A stretch of 64,000 nt of DNA from Paraburkholderia acidipaludis NBRC 101816 (GCF_000684975.1 NZ_BAXZ01000024.1:62001-126000); one strand, 5' to 3'. Shown: positions 1-9,368, counted from the first letter of the stretch. The notes: generated by a model not told the origin, from the letters alone. Numbers and translations are program-made.

Positions 1-1446
1 CGACGTATCGACGTAGCCGCCGCCGAGCGCCGAGGCCAGCGCGATCTGCTGGTCACGCCGGTTCATCAGCAGATTGGCGACCGCCTCGTCGGCTTGCAGC
101 GCGGTCATGTCGGCGTTGAGCACCGTCAGTTGATTCGTCAGGCCGCCCTTGTACTGCGTGATCGCGAGATCGTCGGCCTGGCGCGCGGCCTGCTGCGCGC
201 TCTGCGCGTCGCCCAGCTGGGTGTCGCTCGAGCGGATCTGGGCGATCTGCGTAGCCACCTCGCTCAGGGCGGAGATCAGCGTCTGGTTGTAGGTGGCGAC
301 CGCCTCGTCGAAATCGGCATAGCGTCCCCTCAGTTGCGCGCGCAGTGCGCCGGCGTCGAAGATCGGCAGATGGATCGCCGGGCCCGCGCTGGCCGTGCGG
401 CTCGCGGCCGTCAGGAAGCGGCCGAAGCCGAACGCGTCGAGTCCGATCGCAGCGCTCAGGTTGATGTCCGGATAGAACTCGGCCTTCGCTTCCTTCACTT
501 CGTGCGTGATCGCGTCGACACGCCAGCGGGCCGCGACGATATCCGGGCGGCGGCTCACCAGGTCGGCAGGCAGGTTGTCCGGCAGGCGCACCTCGTCGCC
601 CACGCCCAGCGCGGGCCGCGCGATGGCGAGCCCGCGGTCCGGGCCTTCGCCCATGAGCGCGGCCAATTGGTAGCGGGTCGTGAGGATGCTGCCGTCATAG
701 GCCGCGAGCGTAGAGCGGGCTGTCGCCAGATTTGCCTGCGCCGTCTTGCGCTCGACTTCCGTATCGAGCCCGGTTGCGATGCGGCTGGCCGTGATGCGGT
801 CGATCTCTTCGCGGCGCTGCACCTCCTGCTGTGCGATATCGCGCAGCACGTAAAGCCGCGCGAGCTGATTATAGGTGCGGGCGATGGTAGTCGTGAGCGT
901 GAGCTTGACGACTTCCGAGTCGGCCCGCGTTGCCTGCAGGTCGGAGACCGAAGCCTTCAGGGCTTCGCGGTTCTTGCCCCACAGATCCAGATCGTACGAA
1001 GCGCTTAGGAGTCCGTCATTCTCGGTCTGCCAGCTGCCTCCATAAGGCGGTGGGAAGTAAGTGGTGGAGCTGAACTGCTCGCGCTTGAGCGAGTAGTCGG
1101 CATTGATGCTCGGCAGCGTGCTGGCCTTCGCGGTTTCCGAATAGGCTTGCGCCGCGGCAATGCGGGCACGCGCCTGCGCAATCGTCGGGCTGCCCTTGAG
1201 CGCTTCGTCGATCAAGGCTTTCAGTTGCGCGTCGCCGAACTGGCCGGCCCAGTCGGCTGCCGGCCAGTGACCGCTTTCGGCGGGCAGGCTCTGCGTGGTC
1301 TCGAACTGCTGCGGCTGCGCCATCTGCTTGTCGCTGTGGATGCCCGCGTAGTTCACGCAGGCCGAGAGCACCGCCGCCAGCGTCACCGAGAGCCCCACTT
1401 TTATCGCGCGGAGGCCGCTGTCGCGCCTAGTAATCTGCATCTTCAT
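1..1446 (-). CDS. Outer-membrane efflux lipoprotein, NodT/OprM family (3' end beyond window)
   Basis: Outer-membrane channel of a tripartite efflux pump; it would dock on a membrane-fusion protein and let drugs leave the cell. The start at 1446 (M-K-M-Q) is followed by a hydrophobic signal and a lipobox ending L-S-A-C, with Cys30 as the lipidation site. Two TolC-type repeats follow, with the usual motifs near each repeat end (DLWGKNREAL, RRPDIVAARW, EAKAEFYPDINL). The reading frame is open to base 1, so the last residues lie outside the window; about 482 codons are seen, close to full length. It follows the MarR gene by 52 bases and is probably the distal gene of the same operon. A partner fusion protein is not seen here and may lie to the left. 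Confidence 0.9.
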   Translation of the reverse strand, partial: MKMQITRRDSGLRAIKVGLSVTLAAVLSACVNYAGIHSDKQMAQPQQFETTQSLPAESGHWPAADWAGQFGDAQLKALIDEALKGSPTIAQARARIAAAQAYSETAKASTLPSINADYSLKREQFSSTTYFPPPYGGSWQTENDGLLSASYDLDLWGKNREALKASVSDLQATRADSEVVKLTLTTTIARTYNQLARLYVLRDIAQQEVQRREEIDRITASRIATGLDTEVERKTAQANLATARSTLAAYDGSILTTRYQLAALMGEGPDRGLAIARPALGVGDEVRLPDNLPADLVSRRPDIVAARWRVDAITHEVKEAKAEFYPDINLSAAIGLDAFGFGRFLTAASRTASAGPAIHLPIFDAGALRAQLRGRYADFDEAVATYNQTLISALSEVATQIAQIRSSDTQLGDAQSAQQAARQADDLAITQYKGGLTNQLTVLNADMTALQADEAVANLLMNRRDQQIALASALGGGYVDTS

Positions 1447-1456
1447 TTTCTGACCT

Positions 1457-1470
1457 ATCAGCTTTCTGAT
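1457..1470. promoter_or_regulatory. Inverted repeat ATCAG-N4-CTGAT, possible MarR operator
   Basis: Perfect 5-bp inverted repeat (1457-1461 and 1466-1470), 11 bases upstream of the efflux-channel start and inside the MarR-channel gap. It resembles the better palindrome at 3572-3589 (TATCTGA-N4-TCAGATA), sharing the ATCWGA/TCAGAT-like core. Binding by the neighbouring MarR protein is inference. Confidence 0.45.
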
Positions 1471-1498
1471 CAAAAAAAACGGGGGCATGCGATAGCGC

Positions 1499-1936
1499 TC
1501 ACTCCCCAATGAATTTCTGCAGCAGGCGGTCCAATTCCTCGAACTCCGCCTTCGTAAATCGCTTCAGACGCCCATCCAGGACCTTGGGCGCGAGATTGGG
1601 AATTTCCGCCGCGACTTCATGCCCCTTCCGCGTCAGCACGAGGTTGACCACGCGACGGTCGTCCATGCTGCGCGAACGTGTGAGCAATGCCTTCGCTTCC
1701 AGCTTGTCCAGCATCCGCGTCATCAGGCCCGCGTTGATCGACAGCATCCTGGCGAGCTCGACCGGCGTGGCAGCCGTGCCGCGCTGCATCGCGACGAGGA
1801 TGCCCACCTGCCGGCTGGTGATGCGAAGATCCTTGAGTGCCATGTCCATTTCGGCAATGATCAGGTTGCGCGCCTTGGTCAGCTGATATCCGACGCTTTG
1901 CGCGGGCGAGAAGGATGCGGTCGTGTAGTGATTCAT
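1499..1936 (-). CDS. MarR-family transcriptional regulator
   Basis: A 145-residue winged-helix repressor of the MarR family, normally a dimer that releases DNA on binding phenolic or drug-like ligands. The recognition helix region reads T-P-V-E-L-A-R-M-L-S-I-N-A-G-L-M-T-R-M-L, and the wing contains D-D-R-R-V-V-N-L, the family signature. It lies between the DHA2 pump (21-base gap) and the outer-membrane channel on the same strand, so it is probably co-transcribed with the pump it controls. A second MarR gene is 1.7 kb away with a similar wing sequence. Which of the two binds which palindrome cannot be told from sequence. Confidence 0.93.
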   Translation of the reverse strand: MNHYTTASFSPAQSVGYQLTKARNLIIAEMDMALKDLRITSRQVGILVAMQRGTAATPVELARMLSINAGLMTRMLDKLEAKALLTRSRSMDDRRVVNLVLTRKGHEVAAEIPNLAPKVLDGRLKRFTKAEFEELDRLLQKFIGE

Positions 1937-1957
1937 TAAGATTCCTCAATGACTTTC

Positions 1958-3519
1958 TCAGTGACCGCCGGCGCCTGCTGCGCTCGCGGCTCCGTCCTTG
2001 CCGGGCTTCGTCACCCAGATGAGCGGGATGATGACGACGAAGATCAGCGCCGACAGCCAGAAAACGTCGTTCAGCCCAAGCATCGCGGCCTGCGCGCCCA
2101 GTTGCGTTTCGAAGAACGTCTGGGCCTTGAACAGGCTCGCATGCAATGTCGTCTCGATGCCGGAAAGCGCGTGCAGATAGCCCGGGTTGGTCGCGCCGGT
2201 CTGCTCGGCGAGCTGCGAATGGTGCAGGATCGTCCGATCGTTCCACGTGTTGCTGAGGAGCGACGTGCCCACCGCACCCGCGAAAACCCGCACGAAGTTC
2301 GAGAGGCCCGCGGCCGCGGGAATCTTCTCGTGTGGCAAGCCGGAGAGGATGATCGCGGTGAGCGGCGTGAAGAACAGCGCCATCGGAATGCCCTGCAACA
2401 GCGTCGGCAACACCAGCCAGTGGACGTCCACGTCCGTCACGTACCACGAGCGCATGAAGAACACGCCGGCAAAGCCGAGAAAGGCCAGTGTGGCCAGCAC
2501 CCGCGGGTCCGACTTCGGCATGACCTTGCCCATCACCGGCGCGAGCACCACGGCGAAGATGCCGAGCGGCGCTGTTACGATGCCCGCATCGACCGCACGA
2601 TAACCCAGGTACTCCTGAATCCACGTGGGCAGAATCACGAGGTTCGCGAAGAAGACCGCATACGCCACCGAAATCGCCACCGTGCCGCCCAGGAAGTTAC
2701 GTTGTGCAAAGAGACGCAGATCGATAATCGGCTTCGCCTCGGTCAGCTCCCAGATCAGGAAGAACAGAAAGCCGAGCACGGCGACAATCGAGAGAATCCA
2801 GATGGTGGGCGATTCGAACCAGGCGAGGTCCTTGCCCTTGTCGAGCATGATCTGCAGCGCGCCCACCCAGACAACGAGCGAAAGCAGCCCCACCTTGTCG
2901 ATCGGCAGCTTGCGCGACGGTGTTTCGCGGCTGCGATAGAGCATCCAGACCACGGCCGCCGCGAACAGGCCCACCGGCACGTTGATGTAGAAGATCCACG
3001 ACCAGCTGTAGTTGTCCGTGATCCAGCCGCCCAGCGCCGGACCGGCGATCGGCCCGACCGTGGCCGTCATCGACCACAGCGAAAGCGCGCTGGCGCTTTT
3101 TTCTTTGGGGAACGAAGCAAGCAGCAGTGCCTGCGAAAGCGGAATCAGCGGACCGGCCACGGCGCCCTGCACGACCCGGGCGGCAAGCAGCACCGGCAGA
3201 TTGGGCGCGAGGCCGCAGGCTGCCGAGACAGCACGAACAGCAGGATCGCGGCGACGAACAACTTCACCTGGCCAACCCGCTGCGTGAGCCAGCCGGTCAG
3301 CGGAATCGCCACCGCATTGGCCGCGGAGAACACCGTGATCACCCACGTGCCTTCGTCCACCGAGACGCCGAGGTCGCCGGAGAGCGTCGGGATCGCGACG
3401 TTGGCAATCGACGAGTCGAGCACGTTCATGAAGGTGGCGAGCGCGACGGCGAACGTACCCAGCGAGAATTGCCAGCCAGTCAATGGCGCCGGGGCGCTCG
3501 CGTTTTTTGGCGGATTCAT
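1958..3519 (-). pseudogene. DHA2-family MFS multidrug exporter with a -1 frameshift
   Basis: Fourteen-helix proton/drug antiporter of the EmrB/QacA type. The start at 3519 (M-N-P-P-K) has an AAGGAC ribosome site and is followed by the family motif L-D-S-S-I-A-N-V-A-I-P. The N-terminal frame runs to about 3227 (LLFVLS) and the rest continues in another frame (AACGLAPNLPVLLAARVVQG) to the stop at 1958. Restoring one T after TGTCT joins the two parts into a normal protein of about 520 residues. So either one base was lost, which would inactivate the pump after about 98 residues, or this is an assembly error. Everything else looks intact. It is upstream of marR and the channel gene in one minus-strand unit. 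Confidence 0.85.
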
Positions 3520-3571
3520 GTTGCGTCCTTTCGGGATGTTGACGGGTGACTGTCGTCTGGCTGCCGCCATT

Positions 3572-3589
3572 TATCTGATATGTCAGATA
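3572..3589. promoter_or_regulatory. Perfect palindrome TATCTGA-N4-TCAGATA, probable MarR operator
   Basis: Seven-base perfect arms (3572-3578 and 3583-3589) lie 52 bases upstream of the pump start at 3519, between the pump and the second MarR gene. Size and spacing fit a MarR dimer site. Weaker relatives occur at 1457-1470 and 4087-4100. Sequence shows the palindrome; the protein that binds is inferred. Confidence 0.7.
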
Positions 3590-3609
3590 TTAGATTGAAA
3601 AAAATTGGC

Positions 3610-4053
3610 TCACTCATCCAGTAACTTGCGCAGGAGGTTGCTAAAAGTCGCGAATTCCAATGAGGTAAAGTTCTCCAGACGCCGGTTCAGCACCGCCGGC
3701 ACGATCGCGCCAACCTGCCTGGCAACGTGCTGGCCGGCGTCGGTCAACGTCAGGTTGACCACCCGCCGGTCCGCGCTGCTGCGATCCCGGCGCACGTAGC
3801 CCCCCCTTTCGAGCCGGTCGACCGTGCGGGTGACTGATCCCGAATCGACACCCAACAGCCGGGACAACGCCACAGGCGTGTGCGCCATGTCCCGGGCAAG
3901 GAGCAGCAGCGCGCCAACGTGGGACGCGGAAACGCTCGCGCCGGCGCTCGCAAGGGCGGCCTCCAGTTCCCCCGTCAGCAGATTGCCCGCTTTGCTGAGC
4001 GCAAAGCCGACGTTCTGGACCGGCAAAAAGCTGTCTTCGTCATCGTGACTCAT
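3610..4053 (-). CDS. MarR-family transcriptional regulator
   Basis: A 147-residue winged-helix MarR protein. The start at 4053 is chosen because an AGAGAGGT ribosome site lies 6 bases upstream; an in-frame ATG at 4101 would run through the palindrome at 4087-4100. The recognition helix (P-V-A-L-S-R-L-L-G-V-D-S-G-S-V-T-R) and the wing (A-D-R-R-V-V-N-L-T-L) are clear. It sits directly upstream of the frameshifted DHA2 pump on the same strand, with the palindrome 3572-3589 between them. It therefore probably controls the pump operon and, through 4087-4100, itself. Confidence 0.92.
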   Translation of the reverse strand: MSHDDEDSFLPVQNVGFALSKAGNLLTGELEAALASAGASVSASHVGALLLLARDMAHTPVALSRLLGVDSGSVTRTVDRLERGGYVRRDRSSADRRVVNLTLTDAGQHVARQVGAIVPAVLNRRLENFTSLEFATFSNLLRKLLDE

Positions 4054-4086
4054 AGCTGACCTCTCTGTTACTGACTTTATTTTATC

Positions 4087-4100
4087 TGACTTTGCAGTCA
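4087..4100. promoter_or_regulatory. Inverted repeat TGACT-N4-AGTCA upstream of marR
   Basis: Perfect 5-bp arms (4087-4091 and 4096-4100) flanked by AT-rich TATC and ATATC, 34 bases upstream of the marR start. A further TGACT half-site lies just downstream (about 4071-4075). The layout fits autoregulation by a MarR dimer. Confidence 0.5.
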
Positions 4101-4161
4101 TATCAAGAAATTTTTTTGTGTCCCTCCATGTGGGCCAGGACGCGGCGGCGCCAAATCGTCC

Positions 4162-5712
4162 TTACAAATCGCCCCGCCGCCCCGGAAGGCACCCGCCGTA
4201 GGTCGATTCCCAGCCTCCGCCCAACGCTTTGCACAACGTAATGAGATTGGTGGCGGCCGCCGCCTTGCTTTTCTCGAGGTTGCTCTGTGCTTCGAGCAAC
4301 TGCTTTTGCACGTTCAGAACGTCGAGATAATCGAGGGCGCCAGCCTGATAACGCTGGCGCGCGATCGTGAGCGCCCGTTCGTTCATGGTCACCGCCTCCG
4401 TCAACCGATCCCGCCGCTGCTGCTCGGCGTCGTAGACCACCAGCGCATCGTCCACTTCCTGCCAGGCCTGCAGCACGGTCCGCTTGTAGGCAATCGCGGC
4501 CTCCTGCTGCTGCGCCTCGCGCAGTTGAAGCGTTGCCTTCAGGCGTCCGCCTTCGAAAATCGGCATCGAAATGGACGGCCCCACGACGAACTGCCCCGAC
4601 GCCCAGGAGGCAAGGCTCGAAAGCTGAAGGCTCTGCATCCCCGCGCTTCCGTTCAGCGTGATGCGCGGATAGAAGTCGGCCTTCGCCTCGCCGATCGACG
4701 CCGTCGCCGCATGCAATTGCGCTTCCGCTCTCCGGATGTCGGGTCGGCGCTGCACGAGTTCCGACGGGAAGCCGACCGGCACCTGCGCCGGAAGCGCGGG
4801 CACGTCGCGCGGCGCATCGAGCGTCTGGCGCAGCGCGCCCGGCTCCTGGCCGAGCAGCAGGCCGATCGCATTGATCGTCGTATCGCAGTGCGATTGCAGC
4901 GTCGGAATCAGGCTCTCGATATTTTCGACTTGCACCGATGCGTTGGAAACGTCGAGATCCGTGGTCACCCCGTCGCGCACGCGCACCTGTGTGAGCTTCA
5001 AGGTGTCCTGCGCGATCTCGAGGTTCTGGTTTGCGATCTGCAGCAGGGCCTGCGTACTGCGCAAGTCGATATAGTCGCGGGCGAGTTCGGCCCGAGCGCT
5101 CAACAGAATGGCGTTGCGATCCTCGTAGGAAGCGTCGGTGAGGGCCGTCGCCGATTCCACGCTGCGTCGCACGCGACCCCAGATGTCGATCTCCCACGTG
5201 GCGTCGAAGCCGACCTGGTACAGGTTATAGGCCGGCGAACCCTTCGCGCCCGGCAAAGGCGTCACGCCGGTAGGCGCGCTCCCCGAAGCCGATTGCGGCT
5301 GCGTGCCCGTCGGGGTCACGCCGAGCAGCGAGAGGATGCCGTTTTCGCTGCCCCGCTCGCGATCGTACGAAGCGGCGGCGTCGAGCGTGGGGTCCGCCGC
5401 GGCGCCCACCACGCGACGTTCCGCACGGCTTTGCAGCAAGTGGGCCGATGCCGCCGCCACGTCGAGGTTCGCGTCGGCCAGTTGTTTCTCCAGACCGTTC
5501 AGCACGGGATCGTTGAACTGCGTCCACCAGTCGGAATCGAACTGGCCTTCCACGGGCTTGCTCGGCGCCTGCGCGGTTTGCGTAAGGTTGAAGACTTCCG
5601 GCGTGGCGGGCTGCGGACGTTCGAAGTTCGGGCCCATCGTACAGCCCGCCATCACGAGACATGCCAGAATCGTCAGCACGATCTCGCGGATAGGGTATTG
5701 GCTCGCGTTCAT
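4162..5712 (-). CDS. Efflux outer-membrane lipoprotein, NodT family
   Basis: A 516-residue outer-membrane factor for tripartite export. The signal ends in a lipobox V-M-A-G-C (Cys24), then C-T-M-G-P-N-F-E-R-P, the standard NodT start. Both TolC-like repeats are present (WEIDIWGRVRRSVE in the first, RRPDIRRAEAQL and GEAKADFYPRITLNG in the second), and the end is A-L-G-G-G-W, typical of the family, followed by a short Cys-containing tail. Its ATG overlaps the TGA of the membrane-fusion gene by 4 bases, so the two are translationally coupled. Last gene of the operon starting near 9124. Confidence 0.95.
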   Translation of the reverse strand: MNASQYPIREIVLTILACLVMAGCTMGPNFERPQPATPEVFNLTQTAQAPSKPVEGQFDSDWWTQFNDPVLNGLEKQLADANLDVAAASAHLLQSRAERRVVGAAADPTLDAAASYDRERGSENGILSLLGVTPTGTQPQSASGSAPTGVTPLPGAKGSPAYNLYQVGFDATWEIDIWGRVRRSVESATALTDASYEDRNAILLSARAELARDYIDLRSTQALLQIANQNLEIAQDTLKLTQVRVRDGVTTDLDVSNASVQVENIESLIPTLQSHCDTTINAIGLLLGQEPGALRQTLDAPRDVPALPAQVPVGFPSELVQRRPDIRRAEAQLHAATASIGEAKADFYPRITLNGSAGMQSLQLSSLASWASGQFVVGPSISMPIFEGGRLKATLQLREAQQQEAAIAYKRTVLQAWQEVDDALVVYDAEQQRRDRLTEAVTMNERALTIARQRYQAGALDYLDVLNVQKQLLEAQSNLEKSKAAAATNLITLCKALGGGWESTYGGCLPGRRGDL

Positions 5713-6785
5713 TTTGCCTGTGCTCCTTCGTCCGCCGTTTCTTCACCGCGGCCCATCATCACTTCCGCTTCGACAGAGAGCCCCACGCTCAAGGCGGATG
5801 CCGCCTCTTGTCTGCGGTCGATCGTGATCTTCACGGGCACGCGCTGGACGATCTTCGTAAAGTTGCCGGTTGCGTTGTCGGGCGCGATGGGCGCGAAGCT
5901 CACGCCGGTAGCGGGAGCAAGACTGTCGATATGGCCGCGGATCACGACGCCCGGCAAGCTGTCGACCTTCACGCGCACGCTTTCGCCGGGGCGCATCTTC
6001 GCGATCTGGTTCTCCTGGAAGTTGGCCACCACATAGGCGTCCGAAAGCGGCACGATTGCGAGAACCGGAGCGCCGGGCGTCACGAATGCGCCTACCCGGG
6101 CCGAACGCCGGCCAATCTTGCCGTCGACGGGGGCGCGAATCTCCGTATAGGAGAGGTTGAGCTTTGCCTGCTCGAGCGCCGCTTCGGCACGTGCCTCTAC
6201 GCCGGCCGCCTTGTCTCGCTCGGCGCGCAGCACGTCGAGATTCTGTTCGGTCGCCTCCAGCGCGGCCTGGTCGTGCGACTGCTGCGCGAGCTGTTCGGCG
6301 AGCGCGCTCGACGCCTGCTGCTGCTCCTGAGCGGTACCCGCACCGGACTGCGAAAGATCCTGGTAGCGCGAAGCATTGGCTCGCGCAAACGCGATCGACG
6401 CATCGTCGGAACGGAGCGTGGCTCGCGCCTGATCGACCAGCGCGGGCTGGCGCGCGATCTCCGCCTCGTCGTTCGCAACGGCTGCCCTGGCTGCCTCCAC
6501 GTCTGCCTGCGCGCTCATCAGCGCGGCACGGAAGTCGCGGTCGTCGATGCGCACGAGGAGTTGACCGGCCTTCACCGACTCGTTGTCGTTCACCAGCACG
6601 TCCGTAATCTGCCCGGCAATGCGCGGCGCTACAAGGGTGAAATCGGCCGCGACGTAAGCATCGTTCGTGGATTCCGTGTTCGAGCCGGCGACGAAACCGG
6701 TGCCGACCAGCACGGCGGCGCCGACTCCGGCGATGAGCGCGGCAATACGAAGCATTTTCGAAGGAGGACGAATGAGCGAGGACAT
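5709..6785 (-). CDS. emrA: HlyD/EmrA-type membrane-fusion protein
   Basis: A 358-residue periplasmic adaptor joining the inner-membrane DHA2 pump to the outer-membrane channel. A single N-terminal membrane helix (about 11-32) is followed by the first lipoyl half (V-A-P-R-I-A-G-Q-I), a long alanine- and glutamine-rich coiled coil (about 85-205), the second lipoyl half (TEIRAPVDGKIG) and a beta-barrel domain (VANFQENQIAKM). All parts are intact. It lies 12 bases after the pump gene and overlaps the channel gene by 4 bases. The emrA name reflects family and context, not a proven substrate. Confidence 0.93.
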   Translation of the reverse strand: MSSLIRPPSKMLRIAALIAGVGAAVLVGTGFVAGSNTESTNDAYVAADFTLVAPRIAGQITDVLVNDNESVKAGQLLVRIDDRDFRAALMSAQADVEAARAAVANDEAEIARQPALVDQARATLRSDDASIAFARANASRYQDLSQSGAGTAQEQQQASSALAEQLAQQSHDQAALEATEQNLDVLRAERDKAAGVEARAEAALEQAKLNLSYTEIRAPVDGKIGRRSARVGAFVTPGAPVLAIVPLSDAYVVANFQENQIAKMRPGESVRVKVDSLPGVVIRGHIDSLAPATGVSFAPIAPDNATGNFTKIVQRVPVKITIDRRQEAASALSVGLSVEAEVMMGRGEETADEGAQAK

Positions 6786-6797
6786 GATTGACTTCCC

Positions 6798-8402
6798 TTA
6801 ATGCGAGGACGGCGATGACGGCGAAAGCGGTGACGAAGACATAGACGTGCTCCACGGCGGATAGATACGCACCGGCAACACGGGAATCAGGAAAAGCAGG
6901 GCAACGGCAATACACGCCATCACGCGATAGAGATCGGCCGAGGTCAGAACGACTGCCTGCTCGTGGATGCGCTGCGCGAGCTCGCCAAGGCCGTAGGGCG
7001 TGTCGGCGCTTTGGCCCATGAGCAGCGCACGATTGCCCAGCTGGTCGACGAGCATGGTCGAATGAAAGTGCTCGCGCGCCGTGCCCACGCCTTCGATCAG
7101 GCCCGTTGCCAGCGCTGCCGAGAACGTCTTGACCGTGTTGAACATCGCCGAAGCGAACGGACCTTCCGTGGGCGGCAATCCGGTCGTGACACCCATCAGA
7201 ATCGCCATGATCACCATCGGCTGCGCGAGAATCTGCAACGACTGCAGCAGATAGAAGTTGTCGCGAATCCACTCGGACGTCATGAAGCTGCCCAGCATGC
7301 AGGTCGTGATCGTCAGGCCAAGACCCGTGGCCATCACCCAGCGGGAGTCCACGCGGCGCAGATTCAGCACGGCGGCCGTCAGCGGCAGCGCGATCAGCAA
7401 CGGGCCGGCCAGCAGCAGCGAAAGCGGCGCCGTTTGAAGCGGCCGATAATCGTGGGCCCTGGCAAGAAATTGCCCCGGTATGGCCGCCACGCCCACCAGC
7501 AAAATCACCGTGCCCAGCAACGTGGTCAATCCGTGCAGGAAGTTCCTGCGCGAAAGCAGTTGCAGCTTGAAAAAGGGAAGCGGATGAAACCATTCGTTGA
7601 AGAGGAACACCACGAACAGCAGTGCCCCGCCGCCGAACATCGCTCGAATCGGTTCCGAGTTGAACCAGTCGAGGCGATCGCCCTGCAGGAGACCCATCAC
7701 GATCAGGGCGACCGCCGGATACCCCGTGGCAAAGCCGGTCCAGTTGAACGAGCCAAGCCGTTCGAGCTTGAGCGGATCGTTCGGCAGTCCTCGCTGAATC
7801 GCGAAGCAGCACACGAGGCCGAGCGGCACGATCTGCCAGAACGCCATCCGCCAGTTGACGAATTCCGTCCACAGGGCAGCGAGCGGCGTGCCGAGCGCCG
7901 GCCCGAAGGTCGCCGTGAGCGCATAACCCGCCAGCCCGTAGAGCTTGATCTTCGGCGGGAGATAACGCAGCGCCACGATGATCAGCATGGGGGGAAGGCA
8001 ACCGCCCGCCACGCCCTGCATCGCGCGCAACGCGTAAAGCGCGGGCAGGCTCGGCGCGAAGGGGCAAAGGACGCCCAGGAACAGGGTGGCAAGCACGGCG
8101 CCGATGGTGAATCGCTTCAGCGTGAACGTCACGCCGAACCACGGAGCGAACACCATGGTCGATACGTTGGCCGCTTCAAACAAGGCGGTCAGCCAGGTGC
8201 CGTCGTCATGACCGACCGAGAACGCACCCTGGATATCCGCCATCGATACCGCGGTGACCTGCTCGTTGAGGATGGCCAGCAGCGATGCCAGCAACATCCC
8301 GATCAGTCCCATGGCAAGGCGCAGCGTCAACGTGGCCTGCGCGGGCGCGGACGGGACCGTCGGCGTTTCCGTTTCAGTTATCAAAGGGTTCGCGGTGGTC
8401 AT
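6798..8402 (-). CDS. emrB: DHA2-family MFS drug exporter (EmrB-like)
   Basis: A 534-residue protein with about 14 hydrophobic helices; proton-driven inner-membrane pump of the EmrAB type. The usual LDxTIVNVALP motif of helix 1 is replaced by N-E-Q-V-T-A-V-S-M-A-D-I-Q, seen in the branch of DHA2 pumps that pair with HlyD and NodT partners. A proline- and serine-rich C-terminus follows the last helix. It is placed 47 bases after the ABM-domain gene and 12 before the fusion-protein gene, so ABM, pump, fusion protein and channel look like one transcript. Substrate unknown; the emrB label is by family. Confidence 0.93.
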   Translation of the reverse strand: MTTANPLITETETPTVPSAPAQATLTLRLAMGLIGMLLASLLAILNEQVTAVSMADIQGAFSVGHDDGTWLTALFEAANVSTMVFAPWFGVTFTLKRFTIGAVLATLFLGVLCPFAPSLPALYALRAMQGVAGGCLPPMLIIVALRYLPPKIKLYGLAGYALTATFGPALGTPLAALWTEFVNWRMAFWQIVPLGLVCCFAIQRGLPNDPLKLERLGSFNWTGFATGYPAVALIVMGLLQGDRLDWFNSEPIRAMFGGGALLFVVFLFNEWFHPLPFFKLQLLSRRNFLHGLTTLLGTVILLVGVAAIPGQFLARAHDYRPLQTAPLSLLLAGPLLIALPLTAAVLNLRRVDSRWVMATGLGLTITTCMLGSFMTSEWIRDNFYLLQSLQILAQPMVIMAILMGVTTGLPPTEGPFASAMFNTVKTFSAALATGLIEGVGTAREHFHSTMLVDQLGNRALLMGQSADTPYGLGELAQRIHEQAVVLTSADLYRVMACIAVALLFLIPVLPVRIYPPWSTSMSSSPLSPSSPSSH

Positions 8403-8449
8403 GACGATTACCTGACTTCTCTTGATTAGCTATCCTGCCTGTTTCCGCT

Positions 8450-9124
8450 TCACGCGGCCGGCTTCATTTCCGCAAAGTACTGCGGCGCTTCGCGGCGATC
8501 GAACATGCCGTACTCGCGGACGATGCGGATGTGGCGCAGCCGCACGCCCTCGGGCAGCGTGGCTTCGCGTTCGAACGCTTGCGCCGCCGGGATGTCACGC
8601 CACGTTGCAACCGCGATCACGTCGCCAGGTGTCATCAGCGCGTCGAACGCATCCCAGGCAACGAGGCCTTCCGCCCGCAATTCGAGTCCCAGCGATTCGC
8701 GCACGGCGTCGGCGCCGGCCCGCTTGACCCAATCCGGGTCGCGGCTGGCATCGAGCAGCGTGACCGCGGTTCCGGCGCCCACCTCCGTCACGTCCAGGCG
8801 CTGCTCGAGCAGGACTTCGCCCTCCGGCAAGCGGGTGTCCGCCACGGTTTGCCCAATGCGCAGCCGGTAGTCGGAGAACACGCGTTCGCGCGCTGCCTGC
8901 TGCACTTTGTAGTGCTTCGTTTGCACGCGCCAGCGAATCAGCGACTTCTCATCGCGCCAGCTCGACAAGGAGAGGAGCCACCCGTCTCGCGTCAAACTCG
9001 CGTAGCGGTTGTTGTCGATAAAGCCTTCGATCTTTTCGATCTCGGGCCGCAACATCTTGGCCATGCCGAGATAGGCATCGAATTGCTCGGGGTAGGGCTT
9101 GACTTCAAGCATTGCGGAAAACAT
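8450..9124 (-). CDS. Antibiotic biosynthesis monooxygenase (ABM) domain protein
   Basis: A 224-residue cytoplasmic protein. The start at 9124 (M-F-S-A-M-L-E-V-K-P) has a GAGAGG ribosome site at good spacing; longer in-frame readings have no support. The first 100 residues have the ABM ferredoxin-like fold pattern, including G-F-I-D-N-N-R-Y-A-S and L-S-L-S-S-W-R-D-E-K-S-L-I-R-W. The second half (L-L-D-A-S-R-D to the end) looks like a second, diverged copy of the same fold, again with a W-R-D step, so the protein may be an intramolecular dimer. Such proteins oxidise or bind polyketide- and quinone-like compounds without cofactor. It heads the efflux operon, divergent from a LysR gene, which suggests a shared chemical signal. 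Confidence 0.82.
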   Translation of the reverse strand: MFSAMLEVKPYPEQFDAYLGMAKMLRPEIEKIEGFIDNNRYASLTRDGWLLSLSSWRDEKSLIRWRVQTKHYKVQQAARERVFSDYRLRIGQTVADTRLPEGEVLLEQRLDVTEVGAGTAVTLLDASRDPDWVKRAGADAVRESLGLELRAEGLVAWDAFDALMTPGDVIAVATWRDIPAAQAFEREATLPEGVRLRHIRIVREYGMFDRREAPQYFAEMKPAA

Positions 9125-9368
9125 ATCAACCTCTCTCGTTTCGTTTGGGGTGACTTGATTGTGGGAGAGGAGCCGCCTTTCTTGAAGCGCGCGCAGATTG
9201 GGTTTTGGGCCATCTAGTACGAGAATCCTGCCAGGCCGCCCAACGGCACGCTGATTACGTCTATGCTCTGAAAGACACCCTTCCGGCGGCAGTCGGGAAA
9301 GCAGTGAAAAACGGGATGTTTTCTTACTATCGCCCTCCGTTTCAGGAGGCCCAGGCCGGAGATGCACG
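9125..9368. promoter_or_regulatory. Divergent control region between the ABM/efflux operon and a LysR gene
   Basis: These 244 bases separate two divergent starts and must hold both promoters. The ribosome site of the ABM gene is at its left end. No inverted repeat good enough to name as a LysR site was found by eye. Confidence 0.4.

Noticed and set aside
5743..8142. A 799-codon frame overlapping emrB and emrA on the same strand
   Set aside because: It crosses two real genes in a wrong frame and shows no domain.
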